From: Sitta carolinensis
Lineage: Eukaryota; Chordata; Aves; Passeriformes; Sittidae
Direction of reading: 5' to 3'
Length of the DNA stretch: 64,000 nt
NCBI GenBank assembly: GCA_032173965.1
Contig: CM063290.1
Location: 620,001 to 684,000, forward strand
A program made the translations under genes and the position numbers. Of the stretch, positions 10,463 through 21,122 are shown piece by piece. The notes beneath the pieces are model-generated. The model did not search any database. It saw only the letters and a program-made list of their open reading frames with translations, and was not told the DNA's origin. Position 1 is the stretch's first letter. Each line of letters begins with the position of its first letter.

Positions 10463-13080
10463 GTTCTTATGTGAACAGTTTGAGGAACCAAAAATTTGGG
10501 TTAAGTTGAATTAACAAAAGAGTTTGGCTGAGAAGTATTTCTAAGGACTTATATTTAATTTCAATGGTTTTCAATTTTACATGTTGATTCTTCTGTTCAG
10601 AGAATGAACTGGAATTAACAAAAGAGATTAAAACAGTAACATACTTGAGAGAAAAAGGAAATTTTTCTTCTGTTTTCTAGATAAAACTAAGAGGGTTTAT
10701 TGTGGAGCTTTTGCTGCCCCTGGATATTTCCCTCTCACACCTGAGCTGGAACATTGCTATGATGGATGGCTTCATCCTGCCTAGGAGCAGCCACACTGGC
10801 TAAGGCCAGGGATTCCAGAGTGTGGATCCATGGATGTGCTGCTCAATCTCCTTTTTTCACTTTTTTTTTTATTTTGCAGTACTTTGCGAGACAGGAAATA
10901 GAAGGTAAGGCCTAACCAGCTAACAGAATCTTGCTGGTTCTTTGAAGGAAGTTGGGAAGCCGCAACAGAGAAGGCAAAAAACCAAAATAATTTTACAGCT
11001 GCATCTGGGTGCTCTAAAAGAGGAGAGATGGTATGGCCAAGTTCCCATCGGAAGGGAGGTGCAGGGAATGAGCCACAAAATGAACACAGCGCACATCATT
11101 TTGGCAACGAAGTCTAGGAAGAAAAATTTTTGAGAGATGATGTTAAAGAGTAAGGGTGGGGATTAACTAATGTCTGGTGGTAAAAAGGAGGTGGAGAAAG
11201 CAGAGTCATGGCTGACTGAGAGGTTAGACACTCAGGTCAGGAAAAGGACAGCGGGTGTGAGCCAGGAGCAGGACGAAGCAGGGGACTGAGGGGCTGTGGG
11301 AGAAGCAGTGGGACTTGGGGGCCCAGCTGAATGGAGAACAAGTCATCCAGCAAAGGAAGTAGAAAAGACAATTTAGATATAAATCAGGATCCTTTGGGGG
11401 CTGAGCGAGAAGTAAAACAAAGAGAAGTCAATTCAAGGAAGTAAAGAAATGTGGGAGGCACAGAACAGAGTGGGGCAGCCTGAAACTGCTCCACAACAGA
11501 GCATGCCACAGAAGCCTCACAGAAACACATCCCAAAATAGATTTCATTAATTTTACTTCGTATTAAGCTGAGAAAAGACTATCAATATTTCTCAGTTTCA
11601 TTTTACAATTATTTTCCCCCCGAATATCCTAAAAGCACAGGGAACAGGACCTGAAGAGCTTTCACTTTGTCAAGGTACCTGCTAAAGGCTGTGCTGAATG
11701 AGAGCAGGTGCAGGAAGGTGCATTGCTCAGGATGGCTCTGCAGAGTTCTCCTGCTCTCCACCCCTGCACGAGTCTGTGTTAGCATGTGAAATATTCAGAT
11801 CCCTGGCAGGAATGTCACTGGTTATGGAAAGGGCAGAGAACGATCTTTCCAGAACTCAGCTGTAAGCAGAGGTGGGACATGGAACTTTGCCTCAAGTTCC
11901 TGAGGCAGGTAGGAAAAAAAGGTACCAAACAATTAAATATTGTACTGAGTACTTTTCATCAGTTTTAAGTCAAGTAATAGATTAAAATGAAAGCACAAAC
12001 ACAATCATTATATTTAATATTTAATGCATCATACACTTGCCATAGGCATTGAAAAGTATGAAATGCTTTCCTTTTTGGAACGCCCATTGTGGTGTCCCAG
12101 CATAGGCACTGTAGAAAGCAAATTCTGGAATTCGGTTGTGGCAAGGAGGTTAAGGAAACAGACTGGAGGGAGTGTGAGGGTCCCTCATACTCAAAATGTT
12201 TGTTTTAGCCCAACTGAGACAAGCTCGCAGCAATAAAATCAATGATCCCGTGGTGAACTAATGAGGAAAAGTGTGAGAAGATCTGACTAATAAAAAACGG
12301 AAATTGCATGTTGTGTGAATAGCAGTTATCACTTCCAGATTGTGCAGGCTCTATTTTTCTATTTAACAGTAGAATATATTAGCATACCACCACTACAAAA
12401 TGCAGCAGTTTATTCCTCTGTAACCTTCCTCTGCCTGAAAGGAAGGTTGAATTTCAGCCTAGGCCTGAGTCCACCCGTGTTTTCCACCCATCCACAGTGC
12501 TACAGGCAAGGTGATTTACAAGCAGATTCCCACAGAGGAAACAGAAGAAATGGCTGTGAAAATCTGCCTTCCCCCTGTAATAAATGTATCAAATTCGTGC
12601 TCCTGTGTTACCTATAACACCCCTCAGTTAACCCAGACCTGTCTGTGCCTCTCTCGCAGGTGCCTGCGCTCAGGGGCAGGTATTGCTCTGTAATTAATGT
12701 GAGTTATTTAACAGTAAAAGTTTATCAGAGTAAACAAGTGCAAACAATACCATCTCTTTTGTCATTTACCAGTCATTTCCTCAAGGAGGAAATATTAATA
12801 ATCACAGATAAACGCACACAGATTTTTAGCTGACAGTGTACGTAAATGCAATGATCTTTGTGATTTTTACATTACAGTCTGTAGACAACACTGGGAACCT
12901 GAGGCACCTTAATGACCATGATTCAGATGGGTGCTGGTGACACTGCTGTCAGCGCCTGTGGGGCACTGGCTGGGACCACACAGCTCAGGCACGTGTGAAC
13001 AGTGGATCAGCCCTTAGCAAGACTCGCTGCCCTCTGGGGACATTTTCACTGGGCAGCCCACAGCTCCAGCCCTCGCTCTG
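10463..13080. other. single-copy noncoding DNA, purine-rich in part
   Basis: From about 10900 to 11500 the plus strand is strongly purine-rich with few stops. The remainder is AT-rich. No coding gene was recognised. It contains the 25-base exon-like segment listed separately. Confidence 0.55.
10880..10904 (+). other. candidate 25-nt microexon
   Basis: A long T-rich tract ending ATTTTGCAG lies directly before this segment, which is followed by a donor AGAAG|GTAAGG. One frame reads YFARQEIE and one other frame is also open. The flanking splice signals are strong, but 25 bases is not a multiple of three and the upstream poly-T may be a simple repeat. Chance occurrence is quite possible. Confidence 0.15.
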
Positions 13081-13088
13081 GAGCCCAT

Positions 13089-13223
13089 TGCGCCGGGCCC
13101 TCAGCGCGCCGGGCCCTCAGCGCGCCGGGCCCTCAGCGCGCCGGGCCCTCAGCGCGCCGGGCCCTCAGCGCGCCGGGCCCTCAGCGCGCCGGGCCCTCAG
13201 CGCGCCGGGCCCTCAGCGCGCCG
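13089..13223 (+). repeat. 16-bp GC-rich tandem array, 8 units
   Basis: Eight consecutive units of CGCGCCGGGCCCTCAG (13089-13216; the first unit begins with T) plus a partial ninth. All other units are identical, so the array expanded or was homogenised recently. Each unit contains GGGCCC and CGCGCC, giving four CpGs per unit counting the junction. Frames running through it are open but show only repeated SAPGPQRAGPSARRAL-type peptides, an artefact of the unit. Confidence 0.97.
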
Positions 13224-13242
13224 CCTTGAGTACTGCATTCCC

Positions 13243-13513
13243 ATTGGCCGGGAGTTCCCAGCGCAGGCGCGATGGTCCGACGTTCCCGCGCAGAGACGAT
13301 GATTGGTCCGAATTCCGGCAGAGCGGCGATTGGTCCAATGTTCGCGCGCCGCGCGGCGATTGGTCCGACGTTCCCGCGCAAAGCGATGATTGGTCCGAAG
13401 TTCCCGCGCAGAGCGGCGATTGGTCCAATGTTCGCGCGCCGCGCGGCGATTGGTCCGACGTTCCCGTGCAGAGCGGCGATTGGTCCAGCGTTCGCGCGCT
13501 GCGCGGTGATTGG
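13243..13513 (+). promoter_or_regulatory. 30-bp phased array of inverted CCAAT boxes (NF-Y type)
   Basis: ATTGG, the reverse of CCAAT, begins at 13243, 13302, 13329, 13359, 13389, 13419, 13449, 13479 and 13509. A decayed copy (GATGGTCC) begins at 13272. Spacing is 29, 30 and 27 bp for the first three steps and exactly 30 bp for the last six. From 13302 to 13487 the core is GATTGGTCC. The segment after each core is usually E2F-like, either TTCCCGCG or TTCGCGCG. Two units read ATTGGTCCAAT, so they carry CCAAT on both strands. Units follow an A-A'-B order suggesting a 90-bp higher-order unit. NF-Y is known to favour CCAAT boxes spaced about three helical turns apart. Binding here is inferred. 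Confidence 0.85.
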
Positions 13514-13559
13514 TGCTCTCCGCCGCCTCGGGGGAGGGTCAGCGAGGAGCGGCAGCGGG

Positions 13560-13841
13560 CCTCTGAGGGGAGCGAAGATGGCGGCGGCTCCGTGAGGGGG
13601 CTGTGTCCGACACGGGAGGGAGCCACAAGCGTGCGCTCCCCCTGAGCTCCCATGGGCTTGAGCTGCTCCCACAGCCCAGTGCAGTTTGCCCTGCATTAGT
13701 ATGGCTGCCCGTCCTGCTCTCTGCAAGCACCTACGTTTTCAGCCTGTGTCCTGCGTCAGAGCAAGGCTCTCGTGCCAGCTCCCACAGCCACCGAACTATC
13801 CCAAGAAGTGAACGAGCTCTGAGGGTGATACTCCCCTTCAG
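13560..13841 (+). other. candidate first exon of a rightward transcript
   Basis: The YY1-type motif AAGATGGCGGC lies at 13575-13585. In many vertebrate promoters it sits just downstream of the start site and fixes direction, here rightward. The start is therefore placed loosely near 13520-13570. A good donor, CTTCAG|GTACGT, follows at 13841/13842. The ATG in the YY1 motif opens only MAAAP before a stop, which would act as a tiny upstream frame. A longer frame through the exon has no ATG start. The product is best read as a noncoding first exon or 5' UTR. Confidence 0.4.
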
Positions 13842-14163
13842 GTACGTTCTATGTGTCCCTTCAGTTTGATACACCAAAGAGCAACAGGGTTGTAATAACA
13901 CAAGATACCTTGAGTACTTAAAAGCTGACTAACTAAAATTACCTTAGCAGTCATACTGTATTTCCAATATTATACAGCATGTTTACTGCTTATACTTCAG
14001 AGTGCAATACTTGATAAATTTTTAAAACGCATTTAAACATAAGTATGGACACTGAAAATTTACGTATTCTGCACTTCTGATGAGCTCCTCAGCTAACTGC
14101 ACTCTCAACCCACCACAATTTCTATGTCCCTTTCTCTAGCCTGAATTACTGAGTAAAAGATTT

Positions 14164-14183
14164 AAAAAAAAAAAAAAAAAAAA
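14164..14183. repeat. poly-A run, 20 bases
   Basis: An uninterrupted A tract in AT-rich DNA. No retroposed body or target-site duplication was recognised next to it. Confidence 0.9.
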
Positions 14184-15191
14184 GTCAGTTTAAGAAGTAT
14201 ATATATAAAAAAGTAAAATCCATATAGGGTAAATTGAGTAGTGGAGGCATGAACTTGCCCATAAAAGCGTAACTTTCTTAGTGCTAGGCACTGAAAAGAG
14301 GAGCAACAACCGAGACGTGTAGTTGAAGAAGGGAGAGAAATTTCTCTTCTGATGAGTCTTTTATTTTCTCTTTATTCTTTTTTTTGTAAGTTGTCCCACT
14401 CTAGCACAGTGTTGTAGTGTTTGTGCTGTAAATGCTCCAGAAAACTATCCAAATTTAGAGGAAAAACTACTTAGTGATTGCTTGGAAACACAAAACCCTA
14501 CAGCAATACAAACCATCCTATGAGTGTAACACCTGTGCCTCTGTCAGCCATCTCCAGTGCTTCATTTTACATGTTTGCTGTAGATCTTGCACAGCAAAAT
14601 GTAAAAGCTGTGCTGGGTTATGAGCTGTTGGATTTATAACATTATTTAGTACCATTTAGTTACTACAATAAAATTATCCCCCTCTCAAAACTTCATTTGT
14701 TAGAAAGGAATACAATTACTGAATGTTTATGCAGGGGTTCTAAAGTACATGACAAAGAGTTGATCCCTTAAGTATGAATGCCTACATGCAATCTGAATGT
14801 GTTTCTGGGAACATTTTAATTGCACACTGATAACAGGGTGTCTTTGTGGCCACACTCGTCCATTGGAACACGATCAAAAGCAGAGGAATTGAGTTATGTT
14901 TAGACCAACTTCCTCCTTGCTGTATTCCCTCTGCTGCTTTCAGGGCAATTATGATGCGTTTCTGTGTTCCAGAATTTAGGGGGAAGAAGATGGGGGAGAG
15001 AAACAAAATCCTTTGATAGTTTTGACTCATAAGAAATGAGTTTTCATTCACAGAGAGGTCTGGCTCCATTACTATTCATAAACCAAACAATAGCCAGCTC
15101 AGCAGCTGGAATGAACTGGGGGTACTGGATCTGTGCAGAGGGATGTGGGGTCGTGTGTGTCTGAACTGGCCATGCTGATTATTGTTTTCAG

Positions 15192-15235
15192 CTTTGTGAT
15201 TGTGGTTCAGTAGCAAAACACTTGCTGAAGTCAAG
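15192..15235 (+). other. candidate second exon of the 13.5-kb transcript
   Basis: A strong acceptor (TGATTATTGTTTTCAG) precedes this 44-base segment, and the donor-like TCAAG|GTGCGT follows. Only one frame is open (LCDCGSVAKHLLKS). It does not join in frame with the longest frame of the candidate first exon, so if the two are spliced the product is noncoding or 5' UTR. The intron would be 1350 bases. Confidence 0.2.
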
Positions 15236-18200
15236 GTGCGTGGCTACCCGAAGGCTTGCAAACCCCACTGCACCTACAGAGCATTGGTGAATCTGAGTGA
15301 CTTAAATTTTGTCTTCTTTTTGAGGTTTCTGAACTGTGGGAGATAAGCTGATCTGTTATTTCAGAATGATGGTGAGATACTAAAAAAGCCTTTGTTTAGG
15401 CTGACAGCTTTATACATGGCTGTGGGAATTGTTAGCCTCATTCTCCTGCCTGTGCTGGTGGAAACTGGTACTGGTACTGGATGCTACTGGATGTCTTGTG
15501 GCCCTGGGAATGCAATTGTGGACAGTTTTTGATCTATAAATTTACCATGTTCTTAGAGATAAAGTTTTTTCTGAGTTCATTCCATTCTTAAGCCTGCTTT
15601 ACCCATCTGATCTATTGTTACCCAGGTTCAGAATTTGTTTTAAGCAGTATTCCGTACCAAGCATGAGACAGAAGGAGTGGGCAGGGGACCCTTTCCTTAC
15701 AGCTGGGGATCCCTGCAGCAGGCACCAGCCCTGGTCAATGAGGAGTCAGATCTTTGGCTCATTTGTAGCGGAGCCCCCAGGCTGTCAGACACTGAGCACC
15801 CTTTCATCCTTGTGACTTCAAAGTGCTGCTCAGAGCTGGGCAGAAAGAGCTTTGAGTTAGGTCTGTAATTGAAGCAGATCTATTAGGCTGCCCTGCCTCC
15901 TCTTTTCAAAGCATGTTGTTTGAAACTTTGCAGCAAATGGACGTGTTCAGGTAGAGCAGGGCTCATGGAATTATTGCAGCTCTTTTTAGCTATCTATAAA
16001 TGCACCTTCCTGGAATGTCATTTGAGTGGTAAATCAAACACTGCCTCATCTCCTGTTACACAGAGTTCAAAAATATTTAAGGTTCTCAAAGCATTGGAAG
16101 GGAATTGTGTTATTACGAAGTTGGCCTTAGCATTTTTGACAGGCCTGCAGGTTTCATCCTCTTTATCCAGAGGAGCTGAGAAAATTGTGATCACAAAGCC
16201 AAACCTGGAGTTGTGTTCTGGCGGTGCAGGTGCCTCGCTGCCGAAGGACTGTCAGAGATACAAGCGTGGTGTCCCTTGGTGGGAGTTAAATGTGCTGTTG
16301 GTAGAAATGCTGCTGTGGTAGAAGTATCAGAGGCTTTGGCCACGGAGACCCAGCCCAGCGTGGGGAGCTGGGGCTGAACCCGTGTCCCCCACCATGGACC
16401 CTCACCCCTGTGGCAGGCAAGGCACACGAGGACTCATGCTCAAATCATGAGCACTGGCCAGCTCTGAGTGTTCCAGGCTGGAATATTCTGGTGGAAATAG
16501 ACACAGTAAATAGAAACAGGGTTTCTATTGAAGTTGGTAAAAATGTAAGGCAGCCTTGTTGTCTGAGGTGGAAGTGAGGTGTGTGAAGGTCTGGGTCCTG
16601 TCTCCCTGGGAGCAGCCCCTTTTGTGTTTCATCTATGAGATACCTGGATAATATGTAACAGAGGAAAATTGCAGTTAAAAATAATCAGGGTTGATCTTGA
16701 AGGTGTCAGGAAAGGAAGTGCCTTACAATGCCACAGGACTTGGGTTCTTTAAAAACCCTATAAAATAACATTTTTGGAATTTCAGGTGCCTGATAGAGAT
16801 ACTGGTTAACCCCAGCCACACACTGGCTGGAGTCAGTGGCTATGGAATAGCAACCATCAGCTGCAGGCAGGCTTGAGGTCTAGCTAAGTGTTCAAGAATT
16901 CCTGAAGGTCATAGTGAAGAAGGAAAATGGAGAAAAGAGAACCTGGGATTTCTTACATATAGGAAATTGGGAAAAGCATACATCTCACTGAGAAGCCAGG
17001 AAGCATGCATGCACATGTCTGTTCTTGCTGCTGAATATTCCTAGTGTTCCCAATTCAAGGGAAGTTCTAAAAAACATTCTAAAATCCATTTGACTCCAGT
17101 TCAGATTCAGTTTCCTTCAAGCAAAAATTGCTGCTTTTCTGCCAGTTGTGTGGCCAGAGTCACACCAGGAGCTAGGACAGGGAAGATCCTGCTGGTGATG
17201 TTTGCTCAGTGTTGCCATCACAGTCCTGGCTTAGTCTAAAGCCATGTCAGGCAGGAGCCACTGGCAGCACCGTGTCCTGGGCAGAAGGTTTTGCTCTGCA
17301 AGGGAATGTTTGCACCTTTGCACTGAACCACTTCCTTCTCAAAACCTCAGTCTGTGTCTTTTAAGAATTACAAGGTTCCATGTAGCAAATCATAAAGCTT
17401 TTCTTGTTTTTACCAGAGGTGTTGTTTTTCCTTTGGAAGCTTTGCAGATCTCCGTGAGACTCCAAGCTCCCTCTGAAAGCTGGAGCTGTTTCACAGGGGT
17501 TGCTAAGGTGATTTGGTGGGAAGGAAATGCACTGGTAATTTGCTGTTAAGTTGTTTACAGGAGAATATGAATAAAATTTTACCGCCTGAGCAAGGCAAGT
17601 GTCTGCGTGTGAGAGTATTCCAGAAAGACCTCACTGGAGAAGAACGGTACAAATGCCCAATTTGTCACCCCCAAGGATGATAAAATGTGATGTCTGCAGG
17701 GTAGAGGCAGAAACAACTCGTGTCACCTTTTCATCATTTCAAACAGAAAGTGGAACATTTTCATTTTGCTCCCTTTTCTTTGATTTTTAAATGTATTTCT
17801 ATATGTGAATGGTTTGTCAAGTTCTTACTGGGGAATATTTAGTGTTCCAAAGTAGATATTACACTGAGTCATCACAAATAGCTTTAAAGCTATGAACAAA
17901 CCCTGCTGCCCCCATGCAGCTCTCCTCCCAGGAAACAAGAAAGCACGACAAGTCTTTGGTGAGGGATAAAATCCTTCTTGATTCCAAATATCAGGGCTGC
18001 CTTATTCCTAGGATACGGCAATTCCATGTGGGGTACCAGCATGTGCTCAGTATCCTGCCTTTTCCAGTGTTCAGTCTGCCAGGTTTTAGAAGGAAACAAA
18101 GTTATGGCTCATGGGGGGAAGGTTTGAACAAATAGTCTCAAAGCATAGGGCCAATGCAAGGAGGTCTCAGGTGTGTAAATTCTAGAGGGGAGCTGTGGCA

Positions 18201-18347
18201 GGCAGAGGCTCTTTGCCACTGTGCCATCTGGATTTTCCCTGGATTCTCCATTTCCTTCTGTAGAACTTCTGGGATACTGACAGCAGATGATTAGGTGTGG
18301 TTCTTTAGCTGGGCTTTCTGACCTGGCAGAAGATACAGGTGATTTAC

Positions 18348-18368
18348 CTGCTTAGGTCTCGACTTAAC
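18348..18368 (-). other. candidate 21-nt microexon
   Basis: On the minus strand, CAGCCTCTTTGCAG precedes a 21-base segment translating to VKSRPKQ, and AAGCAG|GTAAATC follows. The length is a multiple of three, the frame is open, and the frame continues open into both flanks. Short in-frame exons of this size are a known class in neuronal transcripts of vertebrates. I cannot place it in any gene, and a chance match is possible. Confidence 0.2.
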
Positions 18369-20794
18369 CTGCAAAGAGGCTGCTGGAGAGTTGTGGATGA
18401 CTTGTTCCCCATATTTCGGGACAAGCTGGCGAGGTGCTGGAGCTGTGGGGTTTGCAGCCCGCGCGTTAGAGCCAGCGGGCCTGGCCACTGAATGCACTCA
18501 GTCTGGGCTCTCCTCAAGGTGTGTGAACCCAGGGCGTGGGTTGGTAACACACTGATGGCTTTTACTAACCCACAACACCCGACTCCGAGTAAAAACACTC
18601 CAAATAAACACCATGAAATATTTACTGCCTTCTGCATAGCGAGTCTGAGCCGTCTGAAAACCTGTCAGAATTGAGACATTGCTGACTGTCCCAAGTCTGC
18701 CCTGCATTTACCTTATCTGCAGTCTCTGCAATTAAAATACATTTCCAAATCTTATGATTTCCTCTATCCCGTTTCCTTTCATATTCTCTTAGCTTGTCTT
18801 GCTCTATTACTCTTACTTTTAATACGACTTGGAAAGACAAAAACTTTCCCATGTTTAAGCCTTGACTTTCCAGACATCAGATTGATTTACCTCAATGTTC
18901 TGGGCACGGTGGTGATATTTAGAACTTTAATAAAGAGGTGAAGAAAGGGAAAAATAACTCAGTACTTTCCTGATAAGGAATGCATATGCTGTGACTTTGC
19001 AGGTGAGATATTAATAAACCCTTTACTGAAGCAAAAATATTTCCATTTGTATGTTTTTGTGCAAATTCTTACCAAGGAGAGGTGCAAACAGGGCGAGGGA
19101 GAATTTTACAGCTTCTTCAGTTTCTTTATGATTACTAAGATTTCCTTTTTGTTCTTCCAAGAAGAAGAAGAAGAGTTGTTTATTTTTTTCTTTTTCCAAT
19201 GTAAATATAAAAAGCTTCACATTCTTGCATTCTGTGAGTTTCTGTAGCTGTTGTAGGAGCATGCCTGGTGAAAGGAAAGCTGCCTTAGACAACTGCTGTG
19301 GCAGTCGGACTCTAGAGCTGAGAGGGATGGCTTTGGAAAATGAATGGCATTTATGTAAATAGCAAAACTCTAATTTCTCCACTGAACAAAAGTCCTCCCG
19401 AGAAAAGCTTCTTCCAAATTTTAGGCATTTGAATGAAATACAACCTAAAAATTCAAATGCTTCTTGGCAAGTTCCATTTATATTCTGCAGAGAGCTCATG
19501 CTAGCTCTCTGCATACATGCAGGTCTTATTCTGAAGGTAATTTAGCTTTTTTCTCACATAGTAACTAAAAAAGCAGCAATTAACTCCATCTGTTTTCACC
19601 AGAAAAGGCAACATAAATGAGATTTCAAAGGTGCCAAATTGAGATTGAGAGGAGCTTTCCATTGGTTTTACCTGGTTCCAGGACACTGCTGCTCCAGTCT
19701 TGCCTAAGATATAACTGGAAAGGTTTTATTGATAAAAATGGTCCCGTCTTGCGTGTGCTGCTCCAAGGACATGCCTGCCGTTTTCTGGCACCGCTCTGAA
19801 TTTGAATTATAAAGAGCAGCACAAAGACAAAGCTGATGGGAAACAAGTCCCTTTAAGAACAATTCCTTATCCACCGCCCATTGCTTTTGGAGGTGGCTTT
19901 TTTGTTTGCTTGTTGGCTTTAAACATGAATTAATCTGCTTTCTTGTTTCGAATGAAGAGACTTCCTGTGGTGAAGCGAGCAGCCGAGGCAGAGTGTGGTG
20001 TGGGCAGGGTGGGAGCTGCTGCCCGACACCGGCCGGGCTCGGCGACAGAAGGCAGCACAGAAACCCTTCCCTTTCCTCCTTCCACAGTTACTGAAGGCTG
20101 GGCTGACATTGCAATGGAGCCGCACTGTTCTGTTCCAATGAAACACCCCGGTCCTGGTCACTGAGGAATTCAAACATCATCATTTTCACAGGCTAGTCTT
20201 TCAGATATTGGTTTTCATTCTGATTTTTGTGTGATGATATGCTATTGAAAGAAATCTTAAGAAATCTATGCAAATAATCTAAGAATAACAAGGTAAGTTA
20301 GCAGGACACTTTGACTTACCATAGAGAAATCTAAAATGTCAATGTAATTTTCTTTTTCAGGTCCACATATTAAAACCTTTCTTTTAAGACACCTTTGATT
20401 AAATCAGATTAGGAAGGTTATTAAAACTGTCAAATTTCTTGAGAAGATGCTTACACCATATTGTTGCTAAGAATTTTTAAATATGCTATTGATATCATAA
20501 AATAATTTTCACCCTTTTTTATATCATCGGAAGTTAATGTATCATTCAGACATTAGTAAATGGTGCTCAACAATGCATTCAGACTGTTCAGAATCCTGCA
20601 GGGCTCATCCTCCTTGTGCAGGACAGCAAACACTGTTGTCAAAGTTCAGAGAAGTGCAGATGTTCCAGCTGCATGCTGGAGGAATCTGGGTTAAAGAGTA
20701 GATGTGGGGGAGCTCTGCTGTCTCCTTGTCACCTGGGGAGCGGAAGTAGAAGCGGATGGATGGAGCCGACACTCCAGGGCGCTCAGTTCTGCTC

Positions 20795-21122
20795 GTGTGC
20801 CAGTGAATGTAAAGCCGTGTGTCAGTGAATGTAAAGCCGTGTGTCAGTGAATGTAAAGCTGTGTGTCAGTGAATGTAAAGCTGTGTGTTAGTGAATGTAA
20901 AGCTGTGTGTTAGTGAATGTAAAGCTGTGTCAGTGAATGTAAGCGTGTGTCAGTGAATGTAAAGCTGTGTGTCAGTGAATGTAAAGCTGTGTGTTAGTGA
21001 ATGTAAAGCTGTGTCAGTGAATGTAAAGCCGTGTGTCAGTGAATGTAAAGCTGTGTGTCAGTGAATGTAAAGCTGTGTGTTAGTGAATGTAAAGCTGTGT
21101 CAGTGAATGTAAAGCCGTGTGT
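20795..21122 (+). repeat. 22-bp minisatellite, 15 units
   Basis: Fifteen units built on GTCAGTGAATGTAAAGCTGT with a variable GTGT extension. Full units are 22 bp and shorter ones lack GT repeats. Variants alternate C/T at two places (GTCAG or GTTAG; AAGCC or AAGCT). The array is AT-richer than the other minisatellites and is not next to a CpG island. Minus-strand frames read repeated SLTHSFTFTDTAL-like peptides and are artefacts. Confidence 0.95.

Larger units (their letters stand above)
13081..13640. promoter_or_regulatory. CpG island with two tandem arrays
   Basis: CpG sites are near saturation across about 550 bases, by far the densest block in the window. It holds the 16-bp GC array, the 30-bp CCAAT array and the YY1-type motif described separately. 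The motif set (NF-Y, E2F-like, NRF1-like GCGCAGGCGC at 13261-13270, YY1) with no TATA box is that of a housekeeping or cell-cycle type promoter. Known CpG islands of this type are often bidirectional. The orientation of the YY1 motif favours rightward transcription here. Confidence 0.85.
13861..20794. other. AT-rich single-copy noncoding DNA
   Basis: No recognised gene. A 20-base A run lies at 14164-14183. Scattered splice-like signals occur, the better ones listed separately. The minus strand has a 163-codon frame at 19023-19514 containing KETEEAVKFSLALFAPLLG followed by a donor-like G|GTAAG. It has no recognised domain, and its length is within chance for this amount of AT-rich DNA. Confidence 0.5.

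Noticed and set aside
12995..13645. 216-codon plus frame with GDWSNVRAPR-type 10-residue repeats
   Set aside because: The 10-residue period is the 30-bp CCAAT array translated. The other plus frames and the minus strand are also open, and the DNA-level promoter explanation is simpler.
16685..16715. Possible CR1 LINE 3' fragment (TTGATCTTGAAGGTG)
   Set aside because: Only about twelve bases resemble the CR1 end and the following sequence does not match, with no terminal octamer repeats.
19023..19514. 163-codon minus-strand frame as a real gene
   Set aside because: No domain is recognised, it includes low-complexity FFFF from a T-rich tract, and the length is within chance for the amount of DNA examined.
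20293..20360. Very short intron between AACAAG|GTAAGT and TTTCTTTTTCAG
   Set aside because: About 68 bases is below the usual vertebrate intron minimum, and neither flank has a convincing open frame.
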